A stretch of DNA of 64,000 bases, taken from the NCBI GenBank assembly GCA_035606695.1, contig DATNEW010000043.1, positions 124,001-188,000 of the forward strand, in the 5' to 3' direction. The first letter of the stretch is position 1; each line of letters opens with the position of its first letter. A model generated the notes under the pieces. The model ran no database searches. It was not told where the DNA came from and was given only the letters and a program-made list of their open reading frames with translations. Both the position numbers and the translations under genes were made by a program. The stretch comes from Gemmatimonadaceae bacterium (GTDB lineage Bacteria > Gemmatimonadota > Gemmatimonadetes > Gemmatimonadales > Gemmatimonadaceae). Of the stretch, positions 1-8,968 are shown in pieces.

Positions 1-1
1 A

Positions 2-313
2 CTGCTGCACGAAGAGAACAAGCCGTTGTCGCAGATCGTGTCGGAGTTGCCGCGCTATGTGATCGTGAAAGACAAGCTCGACCGTCCCGACGCAAGCCTG
101 GACACGGTGTACGCAGCGCTGCGGAAAGCGTTCTCCGACGCCTCCGCGGACACGCAAGACGGGTTGCGCCTGTCGTGGCCGGACCGCTGGGTGCACGTGC
201 GGCCCTCCGGAACGGAACCAATCGTGCGAGTAATAGCCGAAGCACCGACCAACGAAGCCGCGCTGGAACTGGTTCGCCGCTCACGCGAACCGCTCGACGC
301 TCTGAGCGCCTAA
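2..313 (+). CDS. glmM: Phosphoglucosamine mutase, C-terminal part (partial)
   Basis: This is the last 103 codons of a gene that begins before the window. It carries the C-terminal substrate-binding signature of the alpha-D-phosphohexomutase family, RPSGTEPIVRVIAEA, which clamps the sugar phosphate. GlmM converts glucosamine-6-phosphate to glucosamine-1-phosphate in the cytoplasm, feeding UDP-GlcNAc for peptidoglycan and lipopolysaccharide. The next gene is glmS, which makes glucosamine-6-phosphate, so the two steps are encoded together and this supports GlmM over a phosphomannomutase. The stop codon TAA (311-313) lies inside a decamer tandem repeat. The N-terminus and the active-site serine lie outside the window. 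Confidence 0.87.
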   Translation: MLHEENKPLSQIVSELPRYVIVKDKLDRPDASLDTVYAALRKAFSDASADTQDGLRLSWPDRWVHVRPSGTEPIVRVIAEAPTNEAALELVRRSREPLDALSA

Positions 314-349
314 GATCGCCCAGGAGCGCCTGGGAGCGCCTGGGAGCGC
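306..349. repeat. Decamer tandem repeat across the glmM stop codon
   Basis: Four successive 10-bp units of the form GCGCCTGGGA, the first two diverged (GCGCCTAAGA, TCGCCCAGGA), run from the last glmM codons through the glmM-glmS gap. The glmM stop codon is created within unit one. The last two units are identical. Confidence 0.75.
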
Positions 350-376
350 GGTACACCCGAAGAAGGAACTCACGCT

Positions 377-2205
<1,829 letters not shown>

Positions 2206-2206
<1 letters not shown>

Positions 2207-2250
2207 GGCGTATGGGCGTATGGGCGTATGGGCGTATGGGCGTATGGGCG
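2206..2250. repeat. GGGCGTAT octamer array
   Basis: Five full copies and one partial copy of the octamer GGGCGTAT begin with the last base of the glmS stop codon. The array sits immediately before the glmS terminator hairpin and faces an array of the complementary type at 2297-2338. Confidence 0.9.
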
Positions 2251-2257
2251 GAACGGC

Positions 2258-2295
2258 AAAGGGCGACGGATTTATCTCCGTCGCCTTTTGATTTT
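2258..2295 (+). terminator. Rho-independent terminator of glmS
   Basis: A stem of AAAGGGCGACGGA pairing with TCCGTCGCCTTT, with one bulged G and a TTTATC loop, is followed by TTTTGATTTT. It lies 50 bp after the glmS stop and is flanked on both sides by heptamer/octamer arrays. Its T-run orientation fits glmS rather than the convergent oxidoreductase gene. Confidence 0.8.
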
Positions 2296-2296
2296 C

Positions 2297-2338
2297 ACGC
2301 CCAACGCCCAACGCCCAACGCCCAACGCCCAACGCCCA
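2297..2338. repeat. ACGCCCA heptamer array
   Basis: Six head-to-tail copies of ACGCCCA (TGGGCGT on the other strand) end three bases before the stop codon of the convergent oxidoreductase gene. The core GGGCG is shared with the array at 2206-2250 and with the arrays at 41591-41618 and 41754-41795. Confidence 0.9.
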
Positions 2339-2341
2339 GCG

Positions 2342-3004
2342 CTAAGCCGCCTGCGTCGAATTCGTCTCGACGCGATCGATCGTCGCGTCGGGACGTTCGC
2401 CGAGGAATTCGACCCACTCCTTTTTCAGGGCGGGGTAGTGCTTCGCGGCCTCGACCAGGTCCATGAAGCAGGAGATCGTCGTCTCGAGCCGCTGCTGCAG
2501 CACGTCGTTCTTGAGGCGATGGTTGTCGCCGAACGCTTCGTGCGCCTGCGCGAGCGAGAACATGTCGGGGTAGATGCGCGCGCCCAGGTGCTCGAGTGGA
2601 ATGCGGAGGGCCCACAGGCCGCGATTGCCGCCGATCATCGAGGGTGAGGCCGAGAGGAGCAGCGCCTGCTTGCCGTTGAAGGGCTGAGGCCGAAAGCGCG
2701 AGGCCCAATCGATGGCGTTCTTGAGATGTCCCGGCATGGACGCGTTGTACTCGGGCGACGCGATGATGAAGGCATCGGTGTCGGTGATGCGTCGGCAGAG
2801 TGCTCGGGCGGGGTCGGGAATGCCCGCGTCGCGTTCGACGTCGCCGTCGAACGGCGGGCAGTCGAAGTCGCCCATGCGGGCGCGGTCGACGGCGCCGCCT
2901 TGCTGCTGGACGATGGTCGCGGCCAGGGTAGCGAGCCGATCGTTGAGGGAGTTGGCGCGGAGGGAGGCGCCAAAGACGAGGAATTTGACGGTTTGACGAG
3001 TCAT
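2342..3004 (-). CDS. NADPH-dependent FMN reductase family protein
   Basis: A 220-residue flavodoxin-like oxidoreductase of the NADPH_dep_FMN_red family (chromate/quinone/azo-reductase relatives). The N-terminal KFLVFGASLRANSLN provides the phosphate-binding loop of the flavin site, and SPEYNASMPGHLKNAIDW is the hallmark motif after the fourth strand. It probably reduces flavin or quinones with NADPH in the cytosol. It is divergent from marR, and the MarR palindrome lies between them, so MarR control in response to an electrophile or oxidant is a fair inference. An alternative ATG four codons upstream (3016) cannot be excluded; neither has a convincing ribosome site. The substrate cannot be read from sequence. 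Confidence 0.85.
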   Translation of the reverse strand: MTRQTVKFLVFGASLRANSLNDRLATLAATIVQQQGGAVDRARMGDFDCPPFDGDVERDAGIPDPARALCRRITDTDAFIIASPEYNASMPGHLKNAIDWASRFRPQPFNGKQALLLSASPSMIGGNRGLWALRIPLEHLGARIYPDMFSLAQAHEAFGDNHRLKNDVLQQRLETTISCFMDLVEAAKHYPALKKEWVEFLGERPDATIDRVETNSTQAA

Positions 3005-3062
3005 GCGGGGGCGCATGGCGAGGAGTGTACCGCGGCTCAGTGCATCGCCGGAAAGTCGACCC

Positions 3063-3091
3063 TTGACTAGTTCAGTTCTGAACTATATAAT
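3063..3091 (+). promoter_or_regulatory. marR promoter with operator palindrome in its spacer
   Basis: TTGACT (3063-3068) and TATAAT (3086-3091) are separated by exactly 17 bp, a near-consensus sigma-70 promoter. The spacer is filled by the perfect dyad TAGTTCAG-TT-CTGAACTA (3068-3085), a size typical of MarR operators. Repressor bound here would cover the promoter. The ATG at 3098 lies 6 bases after the -10, so the message should be leaderless. The same site lies upstream of the divergent oxidoreductase. Confidence 0.8.
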
Positions 3092-3097
3092 TCATGC

Positions 3098-3541
3098 ATG
3101 AACCAACGCAGCACGGCGCCGACCAAAACGGCAGGCTCGTCCGACCGGACGATCTTCGCCCTGCTCCACGCGGCGCACGCGTTGGAGGAAAAGGTCGAGG
3201 CGGCGCTCGAGACCGCCGATCTGTCCGGACCCAAGTTCTCGGTCCTGAGCGAGCTCGTGAGCGCCGGCGAACCGCTGCCGCTGAGCGAGCTGGCTGGACG
3301 GTTGAGCTGCGTGCGATCGAACATGACGCAGCTCGTCGATCGGCTGGAGGCGGACGGGCTGGTGCAGCGCGTGGCATGTCCGAGTGACCGGCGTTCGGTG
3401 AAAGCCGAGATCACGTATCTGGGCCGCGAGCGGCAGGCGGCCGGCGCCGCCGCGATCGCGCGGTTGCACGAGACGTTCGCGTCCGCCGTCTCGGCGGCCG
3501 ATCGCAAAGCGTTCGAGCGCATGTTGAAAGCGCTGGCATAG
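3098..3541 (+). CDS. MarR-family transcriptional regulator
   Basis: A 147-residue winged-helix protein with MarR architecture. A dimerization helix (about 20-45) is followed by the recognition region LPLSELAGRLSCVRSNMTQL and the wing DRLEADGLVQRVACPSDRRS, which carries the family's DRR-type wing signature. It probably represses itself, the divergent FMN reductase and the downstream yceI, because related palindromes lie at 3068-3085 and 3563-3574. Two cysteines, one in the recognition helix region (SCVRS) and one in the wing, could sense thiol-reactive compounds; this is inference. The start is chosen from the promoter position, which predicts a leaderless transcript. Confidence 0.9.
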   Translation: MNQRSTAPTKTAGSSDRTIFALLHAAHALEEKVEAALETADLSGPKFSVLSELVSAGEPLPLSELAGRLSCVRSNMTQLVDRLEADGLVQRVACPSDRRSVKAEITYLGRERQAAGAAAIARLHETFASAVSAADRKAFERMLKALA

Positions 3542-3562
3542 GTGTTCTTTTTGCGCCTGTAG

Positions 3563-3574
3563 TTCATATATGAA
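3563..3574. promoter_or_regulatory. Second probable MarR operator, upstream of yceI
   Basis: The perfect 12-bp palindrome TTCATATATGAA is preceded by TAG, giving TAGTTCA at its left end, the same half-site sequence as the marR promoter operator (TAGTTCAG). It lies 64 bp before the yceI start codon, downstream of marR. Confidence 0.55.
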
Positions 3575-3637
3575 GATGAGTTATAACAAACGTTTAGAAA
3601 TGTGTCATTCACTGCTGTACTCGCCTGGGAGGGCATC

Positions 3638-4198
3638 ATGAGCACCGACAACTCCGTTTCGACCTGGACCATCGACCCGACACACGCCGAAGTCGCGTTC
3701 GCCGTTCGCCACCTCATGCTCGCGACCGTCCGCGGCCGCTTCGGCACCGTCAGCGGCACGATCGAGCTCAACGAGGCCGCGCCGGCGAAGTCCACGGTCG
3801 ACGTCACGGTCGACATCGCCTCAATCGACACGCGCCAGGAGATGCGCGACAACCATCTTCGTTCGGCCGATTTCTTCGACGTGGCCAACCATCCGACGCT
3901 CCACTTCGTCAGCACGCGCGTCGAAGGCGACATTACCGGCGAGTTCCGCCTGATCGGCGACCTCACCATTCGCGGCACGACCAAGGAAGTGACGCTCAAC
4001 GTCTCGCTGCAGGGGCGCGGGCGCGATCCGTGGGGCAACGAGCGCGCGGGCTTCGAGGCGACCGGCAAGCTCAATCGAAAGGATTTTGGCCTCACCTGGA
4101 ACCAGGCGCTCGAGACGGGCGGCGTTGCCGTCGGCGACGAGGTGAAGCTCTCGATCGATGTCGAGATTGTTCGGCAGGTGGCTGCCGCTGCCGCGTAG
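3638..4198 (+). CDS. YceI-like family protein
   Basis: A 186-residue YceI lipocalin-like barrel protein. It begins with the family motif TWTIDPTHAEVAFAVRHL, followed by the conserved VDVTVDIASIDTRQEMRDNH and LRSADFFDVANHPTLHFVST blocks. It ends with an acidic strand typical of the family. YceI proteins bind polyisoprenoid or amphiphilic ligands and are often induced by stress. No signal peptide is seen, so it may act in the cytoplasm. The ATG is chosen because GGGAGGG precedes it; an upstream GTG at 3602 is less likely. It is probably controlled by the adjacent MarR, a pairing known from other genomes. Confidence 0.9.
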   Translation: MSTDNSVSTWTIDPTHAEVAFAVRHLMLATVRGRFGTVSGTIELNEAAPAKSTVDVTVDIASIDTRQEMRDNHLRSADFFDVANHPTLHFVSTRVEGDITGEFRLIGDLTIRGTTKEVTLNVSLQGRGRDPWGNERAGFEATGKLNRKDFGLTWNQALETGGVAVGDEVKLSIDVEIVRQVAAAAA

Positions 4199-4239
4199 AC
4201 GGGACCACGTCTGACGCAGTCGCGCCGGCAAGAAAAAGA

Positions 4240-4353
4240 CAACGACCACGTCTGACAAGATCTGACCAGATCCGAGAGAACGAGGGATCGCGGTACCTCA
4301 GCGTACACCACCGTTCAACAGATCGTGTCAGGTGTGGTCAGATCTGGTCGTTG
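4240..4353. repeat. Imperfect inverted repeat, family 1 copy A
   Basis: Two 33-nt arms (4240-4272 and 4321-4353) match at about 25 of 33 positions in inverted orientation, with an intervening 48-nt loop. The arms contain repeated CTGAC words. A second copy lies at 15224-15350; the two 5' arms share about 24 of 31 bases. A 13-base direct repeat of GACCACGTCTGAC also occurs at 4203 and 4244. It fills the gap between yceI and the pilZ gene. Confidence 0.75.
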
Positions 4354-4380
4354 TTCATTGTCCGTTGTTGTCCGCCACGA

Positions 4381-4716
4381 TCAGCCCTTCAGCAGATAGC
4401 CTCGCGCCCGCAAATACCGCTGCTCCGCGAGAATCTCCGAATAGGGAAGAGGCGGCTCGAGATGCAGCACCACGAAATCCGCGCCGACGCGCAGCACTTC
4501 GCCGACGATGTCCAACTCTTCTCCACGTCGGAACGCCAACGTGGCGCTGATCTGGCTGCCGGGTACCGGCAACGGGCGGCCAAGCCGAACCTCATAACGA
4601 AGACCGCCCTCGGAGCAGTCGAGCACCTCATAAAAGAGGCGCCCGATCTCCAGGGTCGGTCGTTCGGCCTGTGGGTATTGGATACGATACTGCTCGCGGC
4701 GGGACGGTTCTGACAT
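4381..4716 (-). CDS. PilZ domain protein
   Basis: A 111-residue single-domain protein. It shows both c-di-GMP-binding signatures of PilZ: an arginine-rich N-terminal RREQYR segment and DCSEGGLRY, the D/N-x-S-x-x-G motif. It therefore probably binds cyclic di-GMP and acts as a small cytoplasmic adaptor, perhaps for motility or surface secretion. The target is unknown. The start MSEPSRREQ is preferred over an ATG 13 codons upstream because the PilZ box normally lies near the N-terminus. It faces away from dtd, with about 80 bp between the starts. Confidence 0.8.
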   Translation of the reverse strand: MSEPSRREQYRIQYPQAERPTLEIGRLFYEVLDCSEGGLRYEVRLGRPLPVPGSQISATLAFRRGEELDIVGEVLRVGADFVVLHLEPPLPYSEILAEQRYLRARGYLLKG

Positions 4717-4796
4717 TGTGTTGATGACGATTACCGACCCGGAGCGTAAACGCAAGCGGTACGGCCGATCTTCCCGCCGCGATAGATTCTCCGGCC

Positions 4797-5234
4797 ATGC
4801 GTGTTCTCCTACAACGCGTCTCGCGCGCGGCGGTGCGCGTCGGCGATCGAGAAACAGGTCGCATCGGTCGAGGGTTTCTCCTCCTCGTGGGATTTACCCA
4901 CGCTGACGGCGACGAACAGCTGCAGTGGATGGCCGACAAGGTCGCCGGCCTGCGTATCTTCCCCGACGACGACGATAAGATGAATCGCGCCCTCGCCGAC
5001 GTCGGCGGCGCGCTGCTCGTCGTCTCGCAGTTCACGCTGTACGGCGACGCGGTCAAGGGCCGGCGTCCCAGCTTCGTCGATGCCGCGCGGCCCGAGACAG
5101 CGATTCCGCTCTACGAGCGATTCGTCACGCTGTTGCGCGAACGCGGGCTCGAGGTTCAGACCGGGGAATTCGGAGCGTCAATGCAGGTGGAGCTCGTCAA
5201 CGACGGACCGGTGACGTTGTGGCTGGAACGATGA
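4797..5234 (+). CDS. dtd: D-aminoacyl-tRNA deacylase
   Basis: This 145-residue protein has the standard DTD length and both signature motifs: VSQFTLYGD near the middle and the C-terminal NDGPVTLWLER containing the Gly-cisPro motif that selects D-aminoacyl groups. It hydrolyses D-amino acids (and glycine) mischarged on tRNA in the cytosol. Its stop overlaps the maf start as ATGA, so translation of the two genes is probably coupled. Confidence 0.95.
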   Translation: MRVLLQRVSRAAVRVGDRETGRIGRGFLLLVGFTHADGDEQLQWMADKVAGLRIFPDDDDKMNRALADVGGALLVVSQFTLYGDAVKGRRPSFVDAARPETAIPLYERFVTLLRERGLEVQTGEFGASMQVELVNDGPVTLWLER

Positions 5235-5818
5235 AGCCTCGCGTGATTCTCGCCTCGGGTTCGCCGCGACGTCGAGAGCTGCTCGCGCTCGTCGGCATCG
5301 CACACGAAGTCATTCCCGCCAACATCGACGAATCCTACATCGCCGGCGAGACGCCGCGCGATCACGCCGAGCGATTGGCGCGCGGCAAGGCGGCGGCGAT
5401 CGGCGAAAGCGACGCCGTCGTCATCGGCAGCGACACGATCGTCGTCGTCGACGGCGATATTCTCGGCAAACCGCGCGATCGCGCCGAGGCCGCGGCGATG
5501 CTGCGCCGCTTGAGCGGACGCTCACACATCGTGATGACGGGCGTTGCGGCGCGGTGGAACGGGCGCATGCTCTCGGGGCTCGAAGAAGTGGGCGTCACGT
5601 TTCGCGCGCTGTCCGACGGCGAGATCGAGCGCTACATCGCGACGGGCGAGCCGATGGACAAGGCGGGCGCCTACGGCATTCAGGGCTATGGGGCAACGAT
5701 CGTCGAGCGTGTCGACGGCGATTATTTCGCCGTGATGGGGCTCGCGCTCAACCGGCTCGTCGCATTGTTCCGAAACCTCGGACTGCGCTACGAATTCGGT
5801 CCGCTCGAGACGGATTGA
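5231..5818 (+). CDS. maf: Maf-family nucleotide pyrophosphatase
   Basis: A 195-residue Maf/HAM1-superfamily enzyme. It contains LASGSPRRRELL (N-terminal phosphate-binding motif), ESDAVVIGSDTIVVVDG with the catalytic Asp, LGKPRD and the C-terminal DKAGAYGIQGYG. Maf proteins hydrolyse dTTP, UTP or modified nucleotides to monophosphates, acting in house-cleaning or septum control. The ATG at 5231 overlaps the dtd stop. The 3' end overlaps the convergent glycosyltransferase gene by 31 bp. Confidence 0.94.
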   Translation: MKPRVILASGSPRRRELLALVGIAHEVIPANIDESYIAGETPRDHAERLARGKAAAIGESDAVVIGSDTIVVVDGDILGKPRDRAEAAAMLRRLSGRSHIVMTGVAARWNGRMLSGLEEVGVTFRALSDGEIERYIATGEPMDKAGAYGIQGYGATIVERVDGDYFAVMGLALNRLVALFRNLGLRYEFGPLETD

Positions 5819-6846
5819 GGCGCGCGATATCGGTCGCGCCACCGTTCGACTGTATCGAGCACGTCGCGAACGGAAATGCGGGGCATGCGATCGAGCCGAT
5901 TCTCCATGCTGATTGGATAATCCTCTCCGGGCTCGCCGTACGCGTCGACGATGAGATCGTGAAATCGACGATAGGGGCCGGTGCGCTTCGGGTTCGTGTA
6001 GCCCATCAAGCTGATCACCGGACGGTCGAGCGCGACGGCCATGTGCAGCGGTCCGGTGTCGGGTGCGAGCACGAGTGCCGAACCGTCGAGAATGCCGACG
6101 AGGTTTCGGAGTCCGCTGCCGAGCGCCGAGTGAACCGGGTGCCGCGAGTTGGCGCGGATGATCGTCTCGGCGTTCAGCTCGCGCGGTGATCGCCCGCCGA
6201 CCAAAATCGGCTGCATTCCAAAATCGTGATAGAGCGCATCCGCCACTTGGGCCCAGCGCTCGGGCAGCCAATCCTTTTGCGGTTTGCTCGTCGCGACGAC
6301 GATCGACGCCGCCGGGCGTTCGATTCGCGAGAAGAACTCGGTCTGCGCGGGGCGCTCGGACGGCCACGGCCCGAGGTCCCATTCGAGGGGCTCGTGAGGA
6401 ACGTTCAGCGCCGTGAGAAACTCAAAATATTGATCCTGCACGTGCTGCGGCGCGTGCGGCGGGATCTTCACGTTCGTGAACAGCCAGTTGAAATCACGCG
6501 CGCGCGCGCGGTCGAACCCGAGCTTCACCGGAGCGCGAGTAAAACTCGTGACGATGCCGGCCTTGAAGTAGACCTGGAGATTGATCGCGAGGTCGAACTC
6601 GCGCGAGGCGAGCTCGCGCCGGACATCCGTAAACGCGCGCCAGCCGGCGGCGCGCTCGAAGAGAATGATTTCGTCGACCGAACGATGGCCGCGCACGAGC
6701 ATCGCCGGCCCGGGCTGCAGCACCCAGGTGAGGTGGACGTTCGGCTGATGTCGCTTGAGCGCGTTGATCACCGGCAGGACGTGCACGGCGTCGCCCACCG
6801 CGCTCATCATGACGATGCAAACGCGGCGAAGTGGCACATCGATCAT
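5788..6846 (-). CDS. Glycosyltransferase family 9 (heptosyltransferase-like), second of pair
   Basis: A 352-residue GT9 protein. The N-terminal VCIVMMSAVGDAVHVLPV resembles the start of ADP-heptose:LPS heptosyltransferases, and the C-terminal domain has LVLAPDTGPLHMAVALDRPVISL, which holds the nucleotide-sugar-binding D-T-G-P-x-H motif. It probably adds a heptose or related sugar to the lipopolysaccharide core at the inner membrane. The ATG at 6846 overlaps the stop of the preceding GT9 gene (ATGA), indicating a two-gene operon with coupled translation. Donor and acceptor cannot be assigned. Confidence 0.87.
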   Translation of the reverse strand: MIDVPLRRVCIVMMSAVGDAVHVLPVINALKRHQPNVHLTWVLQPGPAMLVRGHRSVDEIILFERAAGWRAFTDVRRELASREFDLAINLQVYFKAGIVTSFTRAPVKLGFDRARARDFNWLFTNVKIPPHAPQHVQDQYFEFLTALNVPHEPLEWDLGPWPSERPAQTEFFSRIERPAASIVVATSKPQKDWLPERWAQVADALYHDFGMQPILVGGRSPRELNAETIIRANSRHPVHSALGSGLRNLVGILDGSALVLAPDTGPLHMAVALDRPVISLMGYTNPKRTGPYRRFHDLIVDAYGEPGEDYPISMENRLDRMPRISVRDVLDTVERWRDRYRAPQSVSSGPNS

Positions 6847-7838
6847 GCGATGGAAAATACCCCGAGCGCGTCCGCTTCGCGCAGCATGTCGCCGGCGGAA
6901 ATCCCAACGGGACTCGGCCGCGCGATCATGCGCCACGGGCCAACACCCTGCGGGAATGTTCGCTTTGGTTGGCCCGGCGCGAAGATGCCGACGACCGGGA
7001 CGCCGAACGCACCGGCGACGTGCAGCGGGCCTGAGTCATGGCCCACGAACATCGACGCGAGCGATAACGCGGCGGCGCTCTCCGCCAGCGACTGATCGCC
7101 GAGCATGTCGGCGTAGAAGCCCCTGGGATGCGTGTGCGATCGGCGCAGCTCATCGAGCTCCGCGCTCGTACCGATCCACAACGTCGGAATCCGGCGGCCA
7201 TGAAACGCGAACGCCAGTTGTGCCCACTCGCTGAGCGGAACGCAACGGTCGCGCGCGCTCGCGAATGGGTGGAGCGCCACGAAACGCTCGGGCAGGCGCG
7301 AGCCGATTCGGTCGCGCAGTGCGCCGAGCCGCGCGATGTCGAGCCGGTATGCCGGATGTGTCGATCGAATATCGAGCGGCTCGAGCAAGCGCGCTTGCTC
7401 GATGAGGACCGGCTTATCGATATCTTCGGCGGGCAGAACCTCCGTGAGAAAATACTGATTGTGCCGGCGTGCCAATCCGATGCGGCGCGGGACTCGCGCC
7501 ATGGCGACGGCGGCCGCGGTTCGCCACGGTGCGCCGGTGAGAATGGCGACGTCGTATCGCCGCCGGCGCACCTCGGCGATGCTCGCGAGCATGCGCTGAA
7601 TGGGCGGTCGCGTACGATGCGCCGGGACGGCCCAGAACGGGTCGGCGGCGATGACGTCGCCGGCGTGCGGCAGCAGGCGCGCGACGTCGGCAGTGTACTC
7701 CTTTGCCCAGACGTCGATGGTCGCGTGTGGGAAGGCGTCGTGCAGCGGGGACATCAGCGCGGACGCGAAGACCAGATCGCCGAGATTGTCGAGGGCGACG
7801 ACGATGATGCGCCGAATGGAAGGCGGCGTGCGCGTCAT
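6843..7838 (-). CDS. Glycosyltransferase family 9 (heptosyltransferase-like), first of pair
   Basis: A 331-residue GT9 enzyme starting MTRTPPSIRRIIVVALDNLGDLVFASAL. This retains the LGD motif of the acceptor-binding N-terminal domain. The C-terminal domain has FVGHDSGPLHVAGAFGVPVVGIF, the D-S-G-P-x-H nucleotide-sugar motif. Likely role: lipopolysaccharide inner-core synthesis. A longer reading frame upstream is arginine/alanine-rich noise and overlaps the divergent GT4 gene, so I reject that start. Only about 40 bp separate its start from the divergent GT4 start, so both promoters must be packed there or overlap the coding starts. Confidence 0.85.
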   Translation of the reverse strand: MTRTPPSIRRIIVVALDNLGDLVFASALMSPLHDAFPHATIDVWAKEYTADVARLLPHAGDVIAADPFWAVPAHRTRPPIQRMLASIAEVRRRRYDVAILTGAPWRTAAAVAMARVPRRIGLARRHNQYFLTEVLPAEDIDKPVLIEQARLLEPLDIRSTHPAYRLDIARLGALRDRIGSRLPERFVALHPFASARDRCVPLSEWAQLAFAFHGRRIPTLWIGTSAELDELRRSHTHPRGFYADMLGDQSLAESAAALSLASMFVGHDSGPLHVAGAFGVPVVGIFAPGQPKRTFPQGVGPWRMIARPSPVGISAGDMLREADALGVFSIA

Positions 7839-7879
7839 CGACCTTGCGTGCCGCGTCGGAACCGCGGAAGTTGCGCGCG

Positions 7880-8968
7880 ATGACGATGCGCGTGCTGCAC
7901 GTAGACACCGAGCGCGGATGGCGTGGCGGCGAGCGCCAGGCGCTGTGGCTCGCCGAGGAATTGGCGCGGCGAGGTCACGTGCCCGTGATCGCCGCCCGCG
8001 CGGGGGAGCCACTGATCGAGCGTGCGCGAACGGCGGGTCTCGACGTTGTCGAGGCGTCGCCGCGCTCGGAGCTCGACGTCGCCGCCGCGTGGCGGCTTCG
8101 CCGATTCATTCGATCGCGCAACATCGCGATCGTGCACGCACACACCGCGCACGCTGTTGCCCTTTGCGCGCTCGCCACGATCGGTACGAGCGCGAAGCTC
8201 GTCGTGTCGCGCCGGGTCGATTTTGCGCCGCGGAAGAATCCGGGTACGCGCTGGAAATACGGCCGGGCGGATCGCATCATCGCGATCTCGGACGCGGTCG
8301 CGCGTGTGCTGGCGGCGAATGGCATCGAGCGCGCGCGGATCGACGTCGTGCCGGACGGCGTCGACGTCCACCGCAGCGTGACGCCCGTCGCTCGCGAGGC
8401 GCTCGCGCCGCTCGGAATTCGAAGCGACGCAGTGCTCGTCGTGCAGGTCGCGCAGCTCGTCGGTCATAAGGATCCGCTCAACTTCGTTCGCGCGATGGCG
8501 CACGTCGCCGGGTCGGTCCGGGCCGCGCAGGGTTTGCTCGTCGGCGACGGACCGCTGCGCGCCGACGTCGAGGCCGAGATCCTGCGACTCGGACTTCGCG
8601 ACGCGGTGCGATTGGCAGGATATCGCACCGATGCCGACGCGATTCTCGCCTCAGCCGACGTCGCGTGTCTCAGCTCGAATGAAGAGGGAATGGGTTCGGT
8701 GCTGCTCGACGCGCTCATGTTCGGTCTGCCGATGGCCGCGACAACGGCGGGCGGCATACCGGAGGTGATCGTTGACGACGAGTGCGGATTGCTCGTGCCG
8801 CCGCGAGATTCCGACGCGCTCGGCGCCGCGATCGTCCGACTGCTTTCCGACGGCGCGCTCGCCGCACGCCTGCGCTCGAATGCACGAGCGCGCGCGGCAG
8901 AGTTTTCGGTGGAGCGCATGGCGGATCGCACCATCGCGGTTTACGAGGCCGTCGTCGGCGCGGGTTGA
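7880..8968 (+). CDS. Glycosyltransferase family 4/1
   Basis: A 362-residue GT-B enzyme. The N-terminal domain begins VLHVDTERGWRGGERQ with the glycine-rich acceptor-side loop. The C-terminal domain has ...QLVGHKDPLNFVRAM, the DGPLRADVE segment and the donor-site motif SSNEEGMGSVLLDALMFGLP, where E-x7-E spacing binds the nucleotide sugar. It probably extends lipopolysaccharide or another surface glycan. Starts at 7880 or 7886 are both possible. The 3' end overlaps the convergent kinase-like gene by 28 bp. Confidence 0.87.
   Translation: MTMRVLHVDTERGWRGGERQALWLAEELARRGHVPVIAARAGEPLIERARTAGLDVVEASPRSELDVAAAWRLRRFIRSRNIAIVHAHTAHAVALCALATIGTSAKLVVSRRVDFAPRKNPGTRWKYGRADRIIAISDAVARVLAANGIERARIDVVPDGVDVHRSVTPVAREALAPLGIRSDAVLVVQVAQLVGHKDPLNFVRAMAHVAGSVRAAQGLLVGDGPLRADVEAEILRLGLRDAVRLAGYRTDADAILASADVACLSSNEEGMGSVLLDALMFGLPMAATTAGGIPEVIVDDECGLLVPPRDSDALGAAIVRLLSDGALAARLRSNARARAAEFSVERMADRTIAVYEAVVGAG

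Noticed and set aside
314-376. Possible glmS ribozyme in the glmS leader
   Set aside because: The gap is only 63 bp and holds a decamer repeat; the ribozyme core needs well over 100 nt and is known mainly from Firmicutes.
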